A program made the position numbers and the translations under genes. A stretch of DNA of 64,000 nucleotides, taken from contig CARAIG010000047.1 in the NCBI GenBank assembly GCA_948938605.1, forward strand, positions 3,389 to 67,388, given 5' to 3'. Source of the stretch: an uncultured Eubacteriales bacterium (lineage in GTDB: Bacteria; Bacillota; Clostridia; Christensenellales; CAG-314). The notes under the pieces were generated by a model. It saw only the letters and a list, made by a program, of their open reading frames with translations. It was not told the origin of the DNA and made no database searches. This document shows positions 8,313 through 17,905 of the stretch, in pieces; within the stretch, counting starts at the first letter, position 1, and each line of letters starts with the position of its first letter.

Positions 8313-10661
8313 TTAATTATTATATGTGATAGTTATTGTTGCGCCGTCTTTCGAAACGCTGTCGATTGTAATGTTGAAGTTGAGCAGTTTTCCGTCGTAA
8401 CGCATATATTGCGGGAATACTTCGCTAAGCGAGTCGCCCGTTTGCCACAAGTCAGTTTGCGAAGCCCAACTGCCTTCCGTACTCTTACTCGTTTCGCCGT
8501 CTGCTTCAACCAACTTAATAAGGGGAAGCCCGGATACGGAATTGTTATTGTCGGTGAACGAACCGTATTCGTCATTATAAGGATTGTTAATAGATGAAGC
8601 TACGTGATAAATGCGTACGCCGTATTCCGCACCGTCGTATAGAATAGTGTTTGTTTGCTGTGAGCCCATTTCGTTAAGTCCCGTTGCGGTGTACAAATCG
8701 ATCAGCAAATATTCGCAGAAATACGAGTTGTTCCAGTTTAACGGAATAAGTATTGCATATCCGCCTGCTTGCGAACTTTGTATCGTAACCGTCTTACTGG
8801 ATGTAATTATTTCGGGAGTAAGCCAACCAAGCATTATTTTAGAATATACGCCGTGATCGCCTACGTTATAGTCCATCATGTCGGCACCGCCCAGTCCTAA
8901 ATTACTGCCGCTGTTTTCGTCGTAATCGTAGTAGTCGTCCAAGCCTAAAAGGTGTCCCGTTTCGTGAATGTAAGTTTCGGCATTTACCTTTACGTTAGGC
9001 ATTTTGTCAATATTTTCCGTCATAAAGTCGAAACCCGCAAACAAATAATAGAATGCATCTTTACCGCCAAACGTTTGGTCGCCGTAATACCAAGTAACAT
9101 ACGCCCAATAGAACGAATCATCGCTTATGTAGTCGACTTCTTCCGAATAGATAAGATATACTGCGTCGATACAACCGTCGCCGTCCGAGTCGTACTTTGT
9201 TAAGTCGATACGGCTTGCGTAATAAGCAAGCACTTCTTCCAAAAGCTTTGCGGAACCGTCTTTTGTCCAAATGTCGCCATCGATGTCAACTTGCTCGGAG
9301 TATTTAGAATAATAGGACGCACTGTTTTCCGATTCATATACATCCGCAATATCGAATGTAATATTCAACTTGCCGTAGGAAGATTTTTGGTAGAACGTTT
9401 TTACGCTTTCCCAACCGGTTTGCGCCGATGTGCCGTTAAAAGCAATGTTTAGGTTTACCAATTGCTGCTGCGTGATTGTATCGCCGCTGAATTGAACGGG
9501 AATTACAAGCGCATTGAAAGTACCTTGCGACGGCAAACCGATGTAACCGTCGTCTTTTTTCATTTGGTCTTGCAAGTTGCTGTTGTCGAATGTTTCCTTG
9601 TCGTAAACTTGGTTATCCATTGTACCGGTAGGTTCGGTAGGAAGTTCGCTGCCCGAACCGCCTGTACTTGCTTCGGGCAAAGTAAAGTTTACTTGACCGT
9701 ACTTGCTAAATTCGTACGTCATTGTGTAACCGTCGGACATTTCGCCGACAATTTTTGTAATTTTGCCGTCGACGATAGTTACTATAAACGAATTCCAATT
9801 GATGCCGTAATCGCCCAAAACAGCATTACCCGCCGATGTAGGATTAGCTGCGGCATAATTAGTACCCGATTGTACAAATGACAAACTGCTTATTTGCGAC
9901 ATATCGATTATATACGAATAAGAATAATAATCGTCAAACTCATTTGAGTTTTCGTCGTATGCGGTATACGTACCGTCGCCGTTGTCGTAATAATATGTAA
10001 AGCCGTTGGAGTTATCCCAACTTAAATATTCGGTGTATTCGCTTCCGTCGCTGCCGCTATATGTATTTAAAATGTCGTCGCCGCGATATTCGTAATACTC
10101 GATAGATTCGCCGCCTTCGCCGTCGTCTACGGTTACCGTTACGGCAAAGTTCCAGTTGGAATCGTACTGTTTTAATACGTCGCTTATATCGACGGGTTTT
10201 GTATCTTCACCGCCTTGACTGCCGCCCGAAGTCCAGTGAGCGTACAAAGTCATATTAGACGATATTGCCATAGAATTGTCCCATTTAATGCCGTTGCCGT
10301 TTGTTTCGGTGTACCAACCGCCAAATGTGTAGCCGCTACGGGCGGGCGTAGGCAAAACGGTTGCGGAGTTTTTGTCCAATTCCCTTACTATCGGTGTAGA
10401 ACCGGAGTAATTTAAATTTAAAGTCAACACTACTTTGTCGCCGACAATTCCGCCTTGGGAATTTTCCCACTTGGCGTACAAGGCGGTGCCGCTTGCAATA
10501 TCGGTATCGTCATTGCTGTAAGGTTGAGTACAATCTTTATCGTAATACCAGCCCTTAAACGTCAAGTTGCCGTTAGTAACTGCGGGCAAGTCGTCTTGAC
10601 CTATTGTGTGATTGCGCTCTATCGGCGTACTGTCCGCCGTTACGTAAAGTTTAATGCGCAC
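8313..10661 (-). CDS. M6-type metalloprotease domain protein with InlB-like repeats (body ORF; signal peptide cut off)
   Basis: The open frame starts at a GTG without a good ribosome site (782 residues) and encodes a surface-protein body. First come two InlB B-type (Listeria-Bacteroides) repeats (FKGWYYDKDCTQ ... YAKWE and FGGWYTETNGNG ... YAHWT), then an acidic Tyr/Asp-rich domain, then an M6/immune-inhibitor-A-like protease domain with the zinc motif HETGHLLGLDDYYD (first His near residue 566). A matching signal peptide and lipobox are in the same frame just upstream (10671-10748) but are separated by a TAA eight bases before this start. As read, the protease would not be exported. It may be a recent pseudogene, a read-through product or a sequence error. 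Promoter and terminator are intact. Confidence 0.8.
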   Translation of the reverse strand: MRIKLYVTADSTPIERNHTIGQDDLPAVTNGNLTFKGWYYDKDCTQPYSNDDTDIASGTALYAKWENSQGGIVGDKVVLTLNLNYSGSTPIVRELDKNSATVLPTPARSGYTFGGWYTETNGNGIKWDNSMAISSNMTLYAHWTSGGSQGGEDTKPVDISDVLKQYDSNWNFAVTVTVDDGEGGESIEYYEYRGDDILNTYSGSDGSEYTEYLSWDNSNGFTYYYDNGDGTYTAYDENSNEFDDYYSYSYIIDMSQISSLSFVQSGTNYAAANPTSAGNAVLGDYGINWNSFIVTIVDGKITKIVGEMSDGYTMTYEFSKYGQVNFTLPEASTGGSGSELPTEPTGTMDNQVYDKETFDNSNLQDQMKKDDGYIGLPSQGTFNALVIPVQFSGDTITQQQLVNLNIAFNGTSAQTGWESVKTFYQKSSYGKLNITFDIADVYESENSASYYSKYSEQVDIDGDIWTKDGSAKLLEEVLAYYASRIDLTKYDSDGDGCIDAVYLIYSEEVDYISDDSFYWAYVTWYYGDQTFGGKDAFYYLFAGFDFMTENIDKMPNVKVNAETYIHETGHLLGLDDYYDYDENSGSNLGLGGADMMDYNVGDHGVYSKIMLGWLTPEIITSSKTVTIQSSQAGGYAILIPLNWNNSYFCEYLLIDLYTATGLNEMGSQQTNTILYDGAEYGVRIYHVASSINNPYNDEYGSFTDNNNSVSGLPLIKLVEADGETSKSTEGSWASQTDLWQTGDSLSEVFPQYMRYDGKLLNFNITIDSVSKDGATITITYNN

Positions 10662-10670
10662 GGTAGTTGC

Positions 10671-10748
10671 TTAGGGTGCGCATGCAGTAACTGCAATCAA
10701 CGCAAATACCATTACGATTGAAAGCATTATTACAACGATTTTTTTCAT
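10671..10748 (-). pseudogene. Lipoprotein signal peptide of the M6 protease, ended by in-frame TAA
   Basis: ATG at 10748 follows GGAGGT. It encodes MKKIVVIMLSIVMVFALIA then VTACAP and TAA (10671-10673), a complete lipoprotein signal with lipobox TACA. The frame continues after the stop as ATTVRIKLYV into the protease ORF. One base change (for example CAA to TAA) explains the break. Confidence 0.85.
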
Positions 10749-10769
10749 AGTTACCTCCATTACGGTTTT

Positions 10770-10798
10770 ATTTTAAACCCGCGTACAAAAATAGTCAA
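10770..10798 (-). promoter_or_regulatory. Promoter of the M6 protease gene
   Basis: TTGACT (10793-10798), 17 bp, TAAAAT (10770-10775), 22 bp before the ATG at 10748. Confidence 0.75.
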
Positions 10799-10970
10799 TA
10801 CAATTTTTTTAATAGATATATAAATTACGCAAATAAACTGTTATAAGATATGCAAAGCAACCGACTTACATATAAAAATCAATTTATTGAGATTGCGCAA
10901 ATAATTTTTACCGTTTTAATAAACGTTACAAACCGTTATTTTATTGCAGATTTAAACAAAAATTTGAGTA
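10799..10970. other. Divergent intergenic region between M6 protease and PI-PLC genes
   Basis: AT-rich spacer between two divergent promoters. No supported ORF or repeat was seen. Confidence 0.5.
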
Positions 10971-10999
10971 TTGATTAAATCATTGCATAATGGTATAAT
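10971..10999 (+). promoter_or_regulatory. Promoter of the PI-PLC-like gene
   Basis: TTGATT (10971-10976), 17 bp, TATAAT (10994-10999) preceded by TGG. It is about 80 bp before the ATG. Confidence 0.75.
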
Positions 11000-11080
11000 A
11001 AATTAATCACGCAAACGACAACAAAAATACATTTTGTCGCGCGTAACATTATACGCATATCGACACACAAGGAGTTAATT

Positions 11081-12121
11081 ATGACTAAACGCAAATTATC
11101 TTTAATAATAATTGCAGCCGTTTTAGGCGCAATACTTATTGCCGTATCCGTTTGCGCAATTATAGCAAACAGCAAAAACGACAAAAGCCAGCCTGTCGAA
11201 CAACTTGCTAGCTGGCAAAGTATGATTAAAGACGATGTTTTGCTTAAAGACGTTGTTATAGCAGGCGCGCACGACGCGGGAACAAAGGGAATATCCTACC
11301 TTGCCGCAACGCAAGACAGAGATATTGCCGACTTGCTTAAATGCGGTACGCGCTATCTTGACTTGCGCGTTGCGTATTCCAAACAGAAACTGTTAATTTA
11401 TCACGGACCGTTTAAGGGAATGAGTTTGGAAAGCGTAATTGACGACGTTAAGCAATTCCTTGTTGACAACACCAGCGAAAACATAATTTTAGACTTCCAA
11501 CACTTTGAAGAAAATGACACCGAAGCGCAAAACGAAACAATTAAACTTGTAGACGAACAATTAAAAGAAATGCTTGTAATAAACCTAACAGACAAGTCAG
11601 ACGTTGAATTTGTCGACAGTTTGACAATGGGCGACGTACGCGGTAAATGCCTTATTGTTTGGGGACGGACAAATGACGATATAATTTCAAAGAATTACGT
11701 ATTTCAACGTAACAATGATGACGGAAGCCGCACGAACAGTGTTTTACACTCCTTTTATTTTAGCAAGTACAACAAAAAAAGTTCGGCAAACTACATTAAA
11801 GACGGATTGTCGCACTATTTGGGTTTGTACAAAGAACCGCAATACGGACAAGGACTTAGAATATTGCAAGGACAGTTGACGGACGGTATGTTTGTATTCG
11901 GCCCGCACTTTCGCGAAGCAACGCACACCGACAATATGAACGAATATCTTGACGGACTAAAAACAAGCCCCGACCTTGCATACATTAACATTGTAATACG
12001 CGACTTTATAACGCCGTCGAAAAATTGTTACGCGCTGCAATTAAACCTTGCTAAAAACACCGTAAAGACGGACAAAGTTGCGACATTCGAAAAAATGATT
12101 GCGGACACGTTGGGGAAATAA
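11081..12121 (+). CDS. Exported phosphatidylinositol-specific phospholipase C-like protein
   Basis: A 346-residue protein with one N-terminal membrane anchor (residues 7-29) and a PI-PLC X-like TIM-barrel domain outside the cell. The first catalytic-type His is in IAGAHDAGT (near residue 63), YLDLRV holds the Glu/Asp-Arg strand and LLIYHGPF the second His. A barrel strand follows at ENIILDFQHF. This pattern predicts cleavage of phosphatidylinositol or a glycosyl-phosphatidylinositol-like ester. Length is near that of bacterial PI-PLC plus anchor. Ribosome site AAGGAG is seven bases before the ATG. It is transcribed alone, divergent from the M6 protease gene. Confidence 0.87.
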   Translation: MTKRKLSLIIIAAVLGAILIAVSVCAIIANSKNDKSQPVEQLASWQSMIKDDVLLKDVVIAGAHDAGTKGISYLAATQDRDIADLLKCGTRYLDLRVAYSKQKLLIYHGPFKGMSLESVIDDVKQFLVDNTSENIILDFQHFEENDTEAQNETIKLVDEQLKEMLVINLTDKSDVEFVDSLTMGDVRGKCLIVWGRTNDDIISKNYVFQRNNDDGSRTNSVLHSFYFSKYNKKSSANYIKDGLSHYLGLYKEPQYGQGLRILQGQLTDGMFVFGPHFREATHTDNMNEYLDGLKTSPDLAYINIVIRDFITPSKNCYALQLNLAKNTVKTDKVATFEKMIADTLGK

Positions 12122-12144
12122 TTAAATCTGCACAAAATGATAAA

Positions 12145-12185
12145 AACGCACCATTTTAGGAAAAATCCAAAATGATGCGTTTTTT
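12145..12185 (+). terminator. Terminator after the PI-PLC-like gene
   Basis: AACGCA(C)CATTTT pairs with AAAATG(A)TGCGTT across a GGA/TCC inner stem, followed by TTTT. Confidence 0.85.
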
Positions 12186-12203
12186 AATGCGCATTAAAAT
12201 ATA

Positions 12204-12440
12204 TGTCATCCTGAGCGAACGCAGTGAGTCGAAGGATCTAAGTGCCAACGGAATAAATCGTATATACCGTATTCTTAGATGTTTCGCAACATTCGCCGTC
12301 CTTTGGCGAAACTGCGCCTACGGCTCCGCTCAGGATGACATAATTGATGTTATGCTCAGGATGACATATATTTGGAACACGTAAAGCGTAATTGTGGTGG
12401 CATTTAATTCTGGATTGCTTCGCTAACGCTCGCAAAGACG
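12204..12440. repeat. Dispersed intergenic repeat island, copy 1
   Basis: Contains TGTCATCCTGAGCG at 12204 and its inverted partner CGCTCAGGATGACA ending at 12340, another GCTCAGGATGACATA at 12354, and CTGGATTGCTTCGCTAACG at 12410. Shares CGCAACATTCGCCGTCC and several other strings, in the same order, with 20340-20578. No gene is supported. Confidence 0.8.
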
Positions 12441-12455
12441 TTACCAAGTAACAAC

Positions 12456-12593
12456 CTGAGCCCGTAGATGGGTGCGGATACAAGACAAACGAATAACCCG
12501 CAAAGGAAAAAACAATGCGGGCTAAAATTATATATTATGCGGTGGGCAAGAGTCTGCCCACCCTACGATGATGTTTAACGCAGTAGACGCGCC
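12456..12593. repeat. CTAAGCCCG structured element, copy A (degenerate, interrupted)
   Basis: Left part matches copy C almost base for base (CTGAGCCCGTAGATGGGTGC ... ACCCGC), and the right part matches too (GATGTTTAACGCAGTAGACG). The centre is replaced and carries an extra hairpin at 12541-12567. The closing right arm is missing. Confidence 0.7.
12541..12567. repeat. GGTGGGCA inverted repeat inside copy A
   Basis: GGTGGGCA / TGCCCACC, 8-bp arms around a short loop, followed by CTACG. It interrupts the CTAAGCCCG element. Confidence 0.65.
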
Positions 12594-12614
12594 TTTTAAA
12601 TTGCCTATTTTGCC

Positions 12615-12704
12615 CTAAGCCCGTAAAAACGAGCAAGAGAAGGCGGGTGCGGATATGACGACGGAAGCGTATTAGGTTTACGTGACTGCAATGTACGTTA
12701 AACA
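12615..12704. repeat. CTAAGCCCG structured element, copy B (truncated)
   Basis: Starts CTAAGCCCGTA, keeps GGGTGCGGAT and AGCGTAT ... ACGTGACT as in copy D, then loses similarity. No right arm. Confidence 0.6.
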
Positions 12705-12762
12705 TTTAATGACACATTTAAATCCTATTGATAATTCGTGTAAAACAACAAGTAAGGGCTAA

Positions 12763-12887
12763 CTAAGCCCGTAGATGGGTGCGGATACAAGGCAAACGAA
12801 TAGCCCGCTAGGAAGTGTATAAAGACATACACGACCGACGCGGGCTATGATGTTTAACGCAGTAGACGCGCCCATATACGGGCTTAG
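12763..12887. repeat. CTAAGCCCG structured element, copy C (full length, 125 bp)
   Basis: Closed by CTAAGCCCGTA / TACGGGCTTAG. Inside are ATGGGTGCG / CGCGCCCAT, AGCCCGC (12802-12808) / GCGGGCT (12840-12846), and a hairpin GTGTAT-AAAGAC-ATACAC. It ends three bases before the trkH stop on the opposite strand. Copy D has the same plan with compensating base changes. Confidence 0.8.
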
Positions 12888-12890
12888 GAA

Positions 12891-14363
12891 TTATTTTTTT
12901 ATCCACGTTAAGGGGGACAGAGTCAACAATAAGGGGTAAATTTCCAGTCTGCCGAACATCATTGCAAACGTCATTGCCAGCTTGGACAGCCAACTGTACA
13001 TATAGCAACCGTTAGACGCAACTCCGAATGCAGGCCCGACGTTATTAACGCACGAAGCCGCAATTGAAATATTTGCTTCAACCGAAAGTTCGGGGTTGGG
13101 ATCGAAACTTAAAATTACAAACAGCGCCGCTATTATAAACATATACAGCGCAAAGTAACTTGTAACGCCGTGCAAGGTTTCGTCCGTTACCGCCTTGCCT
13201 TCAAACTTGATTGCGTTGGCGTGACGGGGATGAATGATGCGTCGCAATTCCTTGCGTACAGCGCAGCACAGTAGCGCTATACGGGATATTTTAAGCCCGC
13301 CTGCGGTAGAACCTGCACAACCGCCCACAAACAGCAGTAAAAACAGCAAGCCTTTGGTTAATTGCGGAAGTTCGTTTATTGACGACGATGAAGGTATCGT
13401 GGAATAACCAGTTGTAGTTACAAAGGACGCCACTTGGAAAAACGCATGACGTATTCCGTCGTTTGCGCCTTGCGTAAAATTCATTTGGTTAGTAATGTTT
13501 ATTGCTATTGCGGTTGTAAACACCACTATTATACCCGTATATATCCACAGTTCGCGCGACGAAAACGCCGAACGGAACTTGCGTATTAACATCAAAAAGT
13601 ACAAGTTGAAGTTTACGCCGAACAACAACATAAATACCGTTATTATCCATTGACAAGCGGGATTGTACGAAGCAATGCTGTCGGCGTGTATGCCGAAACC
13701 GCCTGTACCCGCCGTACCGAACGAATGGGTTACGGCGTCGAACAACGGCATACCGGCAATTATCAACGCGATAATTTCCAAAACGGTAAGACCGACGTAA
13801 ATAAGGTACAGTATTTTTGCGGTATTGCGCGCGCGGGGAACAATTTTGTCAACGGTAGGACCGGGCATTTCCGCACGTAAAATGTGCATACTGCGTTCGC
13901 TTGCGCCCGTCATAACCGCCATTACCAAAACTATTACTCCCATACCCCCTATCCAGTGGGTAAAACTCCGCCAAAACAGCAAACCTTTTGCCATTGTTTC
14001 GATTTGCTCGCCTTGCAGTATGGTTGCGCCCGTTGTGGAAAATCCGCTTGTGGTTTCGAATAACGCGTCTATATATGACGGAATAGCTCCGCTTATAACA
14101 AAGGGCAATGCGCCTATTAGCGAAACGTACACCCACGACAGAGATACGATTATAAGCCCTTCCTTGGAAAAGAAAACGTTATTTTTAGGACGCAATGCAA
14201 ACACGAGCACAACGCCTACAACTGCGCTTATACCTATCGTAACGGCAAATGCCCACCAACAGCTTTCCGTTAAACTTGCGGCAATAACCATTGGCAGTAC
14301 CAACAGTGCGGCAAGCACCAACGCTACTTTGCCTAATGTGTTAAAAATTATGCGGTAGTTCAT
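12891..14363 (-). CDS. trkH: Potassium uptake protein TrkH
   Basis: A 490-residue membrane channel subunit for potassium uptake, working with the cytosolic gating protein TrkA. It has the fourfold membrane/pore-loop plan with selectivity-loop-like sequences TTSGFSTTGA, TAGTGGFGIH, VTTTGYSTI and NVGPAFGV. The ATG lies two bases after the trkA stop with GAGGT as ribosome site, so trkA and trkH are coupled. The stop directly abuts repeat copy C. No conventional terminator was seen, and the repeat may serve as one. Confidence 0.95.
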   Translation of the reverse strand: MNYRIIFNTLGKVALVLAALLVLPMVIAASLTESCWWAFAVTIGISAVVGVVLVFALRPKNNVFFSKEGLIIVSLSWVYVSLIGALPFVISGAIPSYIDALFETTSGFSTTGATILQGEQIETMAKGLLFWRSFTHWIGGMGVIVLVMAVMTGASERSMHILRAEMPGPTVDKIVPRARNTAKILYLIYVGLTVLEIIALIIAGMPLFDAVTHSFGTAGTGGFGIHADSIASYNPACQWIITVFMLLFGVNFNLYFLMLIRKFRSAFSSRELWIYTGIIVVFTTAIAINITNQMNFTQGANDGIRHAFFQVASFVTTTGYSTIPSSSSINELPQLTKGLLFLLLFVGGCAGSTAGGLKISRIALLCCAVRKELRRIIHPRHANAIKFEGKAVTDETLHGVTSYFALYMFIIAALFVILSFDPNPELSVEANISIAASCVNNVGPAFGVASNGCYMYSWLSKLAMTFAMMFGRLEIYPLLLTLSPLTWIKK

Positions 14364-14365
14364 TG

Positions 14366-15727
14366 TTACCTCACAATTTCCGACAAGTCGTACAAGTGCG
14401 AACCCATTGCAACGACTATTACGCGGTCGCCTATATTAATACTGTCCGAACCTTGGGGAATGATTGTTTCCCTGCCGCGGATAATTCCCGCAATAATGAA
14501 GTTAGGTTTTAAATTTAAATCTTTAAGGGGAACGCCGATTATTGCGCTATCGGACAATACGGCAAATTCCAACGCTTCCGCCTTACCGTCCATAAGGTTG
14601 TACATTGTTTCCACCTTGCTGGCAAGAGAATTGTCCAAAGCCCGCGCATAACGGGTTAACGTATTAGCAACAAACTTTTGCGGACAAACCGTTGTGTACA
14701 AACCCAGTTTTTCCGCAAGACTAATCATATTTTGATGACTTACTTTTGTTATTACCTTGGGGACTCGTTCGCTGTTGCAGTAAAAGGACATAAGGATATT
14801 TTCCTCATCGTTACCCGTTAAGGCAACAAAAGCCGAAGTTTGCCTAATGCCTTCCTCCCACAACAAGTCCTGATTTGTTCCGTCACCGCAAATGACCGTT
14901 GTAGACGACGGCAATTTTTCGGCAATGACGGCACACTTTTCTTCGTCCTTTTCAATTATCTTAACGTTCAGTCCGTTACTTGCAAGCAATTTTGCAAGAT
15001 AACACGCAACGGTACTTCCGCCCATAATTATTACGTCGTGTCCTTGTTTTTGCGCAAAGCCCGCGCCTTTTACGAATTTGTGCGAATCGCTGCGCTTAAC
15101 CATAAAAGCGACTTTGTCTTCCACTTGAAGTTGAAAAGTACCTGTCGGAATATACACTTGGTCGTCACGTTGAACTACGCACGCAACAAACGGCACTGAA
15201 CTTTTTTTACGGATATCCTGCAATGTTTTGTTGACAATGGGCGAATCGTCGTGAACGACTATTTCCAACAACTGCACCATTTTGCCTGCAAAGTTGTCTA
15301 CATTTACTGCCGAAGGCAGTTTTAAAATGTCGTACAACGCTTGCGCCGTTAACAGTTCGGGGTTTAAAGACATTGACAAGTCCAATTCCTTTTTCAATAT
15401 CTGCAAACTGTCGTCGTTATACTCCGTTTCGCGGATACGCGCAACCGTATACTTTGCCCCCATACGTTTTGCCAAAAAGCACGATAACATATTAACTTCG
15501 TCCGATTCGGTAACGGCAATAAACAAGTCTGTCTTGGACACTTCCGCTTGATTAAGCATTTCGGTAGAAGTAGCACTGCCGTAAATTGCCATTACGTCAA
15601 ATGTGTTGGTTATTTGTTCGATGACCTGAGGATCGTTGTCGATAGCGACAATGTCGTGACGCTCCTCCTGCATACTTTCCAAAATTGCTTTACCGATTTT
15701 ACCGCAACCTACTACGATAACTTTCAT
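14366..15727 (-). CDS. trkA: Trk system NAD-binding regulatory protein TrkA
   Basis: A 453-residue cytosolic protein that gates TrkH in response to nucleotide. It is a tandem of two RCK units: the first Rossmann fold starts VIVVGCGKIGKAI (residues 3-15) with AIDNDP at strand 2, and the second starts VIIMGGSTVACYLA near residue 230 with IIEKDEE. Each is followed by an RCK_C-like domain. Ribosome site GAGGTC precedes the ATG, and a promoter lies about 80 bp upstream. First gene of the trkA-trkH operon. Confidence 0.95.
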   Translation of the reverse strand: MKVIVVGCGKIGKAILESMQEERHDIVAIDNDPQVIEQITNTFDVMAIYGSATSTEMLNQAEVSKTDLFIAVTESDEVNMLSCFLAKRMGAKYTVARIRETEYNDDSLQILKKELDLSMSLNPELLTAQALYDILKLPSAVNVDNFAGKMVQLLEIVVHDDSPIVNKTLQDIRKKSSVPFVACVVQRDDQVYIPTGTFQLQVEDKVAFMVKRSDSHKFVKGAGFAQKQGHDVIIMGGSTVACYLAKLLASNGLNVKIIEKDEEKCAVIAEKLPSSTTVICGDGTNQDLLWEEGIRQTSAFVALTGNDEENILMSFYCNSERVPKVITKVSHQNMISLAEKLGLYTTVCPQKFVANTLTRYARALDNSLASKVETMYNLMDGKAEALEFAVLSDSAIIGVPLKDLNLKPNFIIAGIIRGRETIIPQGSDSINIGDRVIVVAMGSHLYDLSEIVR

Positions 15728-15803
15728 AAAAATTGACCTCTATTGTCAAATGATTGCGCAACGCTTGTCCCGTCAAGTAAAACGGTTACGTTAAGCAAAA
15801 AAC

Positions 15804-15832
15804 ATTATATCACGAACGGCAAACGTTTGCAA
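15804..15832 (-). promoter_or_regulatory. trkA-trkH promoter
   Basis: TTGCAA (15827-15832), 17 bp, TATAAT (15804-15809) with TGA before the -10. Confidence 0.75.
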
Positions 15833-15896
15833 CAAATATTTTGAACGGATAAAAAATGCTGTGCCCTTTCAAATCAGCCAACTATTGCGGCACGCA

Positions 15897-15929
15897 CAAA
15901 AAACCGCAAATATAATTATCTGCGGTTTT
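15897..15929 (-). terminator. Terminator after the beta-propeller gene
   Basis: AAACCGCA / TGCGGTTT (15921-15928 and 15901-15908) followed by TTTTG on the minus strand. Confidence 0.85.
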
Positions 15930-15973
15930 AATCAAATTATTCAGTTGTACTTTAACAACGTGAAACCCTAACG

Positions 15974-17905
15974 TTAAACTTCTATAAACAAAAATCCGCT
16001 TGTGCCGAATACATACACGCCGTTATCTTTATAAAAGGCGCGGGTGTAATCCGTATGCGAGTCGAATTCGTCCAAATATACTTGTTGCAGTTCGCAATTT
16101 TGAGCGTCATACTTTAAAAGCAAATACTTGTTTTTAATCGCATTGGGGTTGCTTGTAATAAGATCGTCTTGCATATCGTAAATCTGCAAGCCTATTAAGT
16201 TATTATCAGCATTGACGAAATGCGCTTTATATTCGTAAGAAAACCTGCAAATACGTTTGAATTTAGCAATGCTTACAATTCCGTTTTCGGCAGAATTATC
16301 GTCCGTTTCCTTGTACAGTTCAACTTTAAGTATTCCGTTATCCGCACCTTGCCCGATACCCAAAAGCAAACCGTTAAACTTAATTAGGTTTACGGAAAAA
16401 CCGTCAATTTCGCCAGTATCGACAAAGGAAATATTGTTTAAGTCGATTAAGTCGAAACAAAACACAGGATCGGTGTTTAACCGCGCCGTACATACATACG
16501 CTTTGTTTCCGTCAAAGCGGGCGGACTTAACTTCGTCGCCCGACGGAGCAAACCGTTCCTTGCTTGCTACGGTTTGCATATTTTCGAGATTGACGCAATA
16601 CAAACTTACGTTAATTACCGACGGTGACGTTGCGGTATACTTCGAATGTCGGACAGTGACGAAAACACGCAACACACCGTCCTTTTCGTCCATACTGTAC
16701 CTGTCCTTGACAAAACCGTCCAAGCCCGTTTCGCCCTTAAACTCAAAGCCGTCCTTGTACTTTAACGCGACAATTTCGCATACGTAAGCGTTAAAATCCG
16801 CATTTGACGACGATTCCGTTTCGTGTCCGTATTCGAATTGATTTTTATAACAGTAGTAATTGTTGCGCATTACTACGATGTAGTCCTGCGAGACGTAAAC
16901 GTCTTGCGTGTACGAAAACACTGCGTGACTGTCGACGACGGACAATGACGTTTCGTCAAGTAACGCAAGCACCGTATAATTTGTTTGTTGACAGTTGTCG
17001 GGAATGTGAATATTTTCGATAGGGATAAATGCGCCGTTTAAATCGCTTCCGCATTGGGGAATGTACGTTTGTTTTTCGTCATAATCGATAGCGTTGTAGC
17101 CGTAATAACCGTAATGTCCCGCATTAAAGTTTGTAATAACAAGCAAGCTGCCGTCCGTCTTGCGACTAGACAAATACTCGCCCGAAACATACACGCGGTT
17201 AACTTCCGTAACGTTGCTTACGTCGGTTACGTCCAATGAGATAACCGTTGTATATACTATGTTTTGTTCGCTTATACAAGTGGCTATTACCGTTATACGG
17301 CTTGCGTCGTCGCTTAAAAACATTTCGCCGTCGATATATGCGCTGTATTTGCAAAAACTTGTTCCGTCCTTAGGACGGATAAAATACTCGGTCACTTTTT
17401 CCGTATCTGCCCCGTCAAGACGGTAAATTTGCAAAAGCAAGCAAGGGTCTTCATTTTTAGAATAACCGTTTTTTAAATAAAACGCATGGGTTGAACTACG
17501 TTTAAGCAAATCGCTCTCTACTATGCCGTCCACTTGGTTTAAAGTAGTTTCCTCGTATTTGTTGCCCGACGACGAAGAATTATCACCTTCACTTACATCG
17601 GGAGAGGAAGGTTCAAAAACATTACCGTCGTCTTTACTGCCGAAACCTTGACTTAATTTATCGAAAATACTGTATTTATTATCACCGATTTGCGAGTTTA
17701 TTTTTTTGATAAGCGGGTAGTATTCGTCATTTTTGTAAGCGTTTATGTTAGGAACGCCTGTACCTAAAATAGGCAATGAACACACTACTGTTAAAACCAA
17801 CAATGCGCAAGCTACCGAACTTGCCGTCCATATTACCAGCCTACGGTCACGCTTTGCCTTTACTTTGTTTTTGATTGATTGCGTTCGTTCGTTATAAGTC
17901 TTCAT
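15974..17905 (-). CDS. Membrane-anchored beta-propeller protein, partner of an ECF sigma factor
   Basis: A 643-residue protein of the 'secreted protein with C-terminal beta-propeller' type. A short basic cytosolic N-terminus (residues 1-22) precedes one membrane helix (about 23-47), a Ser/Asp-rich linker (about 85-115), then the extracellular propeller (TTLNQVDGIVESDLLK onward to FGTSGFLFIEV). The gene starts 14 bp inside the end of the sigma gene, so translation is coupled. That position is where an anti-sigma factor usually lies, and the cytosolic N-terminus could bind the sigma factor; this is inference, and no known anti-sigma domain is visible. Confidence 0.8.
   Translation of the reverse strand: MKTYNERTQSIKNKVKAKRDRRLVIWTASSVACALLVLTVVCSLPILGTGVPNINAYKNDEYYPLIKKINSQIGDNKYSIFDKLSQGFGSKDDGNVFEPSSPDVSEGDNSSSSGNKYEETTLNQVDGIVESDLLKRSSTHAFYLKNGYSKNEDPCLLLQIYRLDGADTEKVTEYFIRPKDGTSFCKYSAYIDGEMFLSDDASRITVIATCISEQNIVYTTVISLDVTDVSNVTEVNRVYVSGEYLSSRKTDGSLLVITNFNAGHYGYYGYNAIDYDEKQTYIPQCGSDLNGAFIPIENIHIPDNCQQTNYTVLALLDETSLSVVDSHAVFSYTQDVYVSQDYIVVMRNNYYCYKNQFEYGHETESSSNADFNAYVCEIVALKYKDGFEFKGETGLDGFVKDRYSMDEKDGVLRVFVTVRHSKYTATSPSVINVSLYCVNLENMQTVASKERFAPSGDEVKSARFDGNKAYVCTARLNTDPVFCFDLIDLNNISFVDTGEIDGFSVNLIKFNGLLLGIGQGADNGILKVELYKETDDNSAENGIVSIAKFKRICRFSYEYKAHFVNADNNLIGLQIYDMQDDLITSNPNAIKNKYLLLKYDAQNCELQQVYLDEFDSHTDYTRAFYKDNGVYVFGTSGFLFIEV

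Noticed and set aside
12172..12483. ORFs of 70 and 81 codons on either strand
   Set aside because: They only translate the intergenic repeat island; no ribosome site, no conserved protein features.
12763..12887. Integron attC site
   Set aside because: The element ends near stop codons and folds, but lacks GTTRRRY/RYYYAAC core sites, there is no integrase, and the copies are not in cassette arrays.
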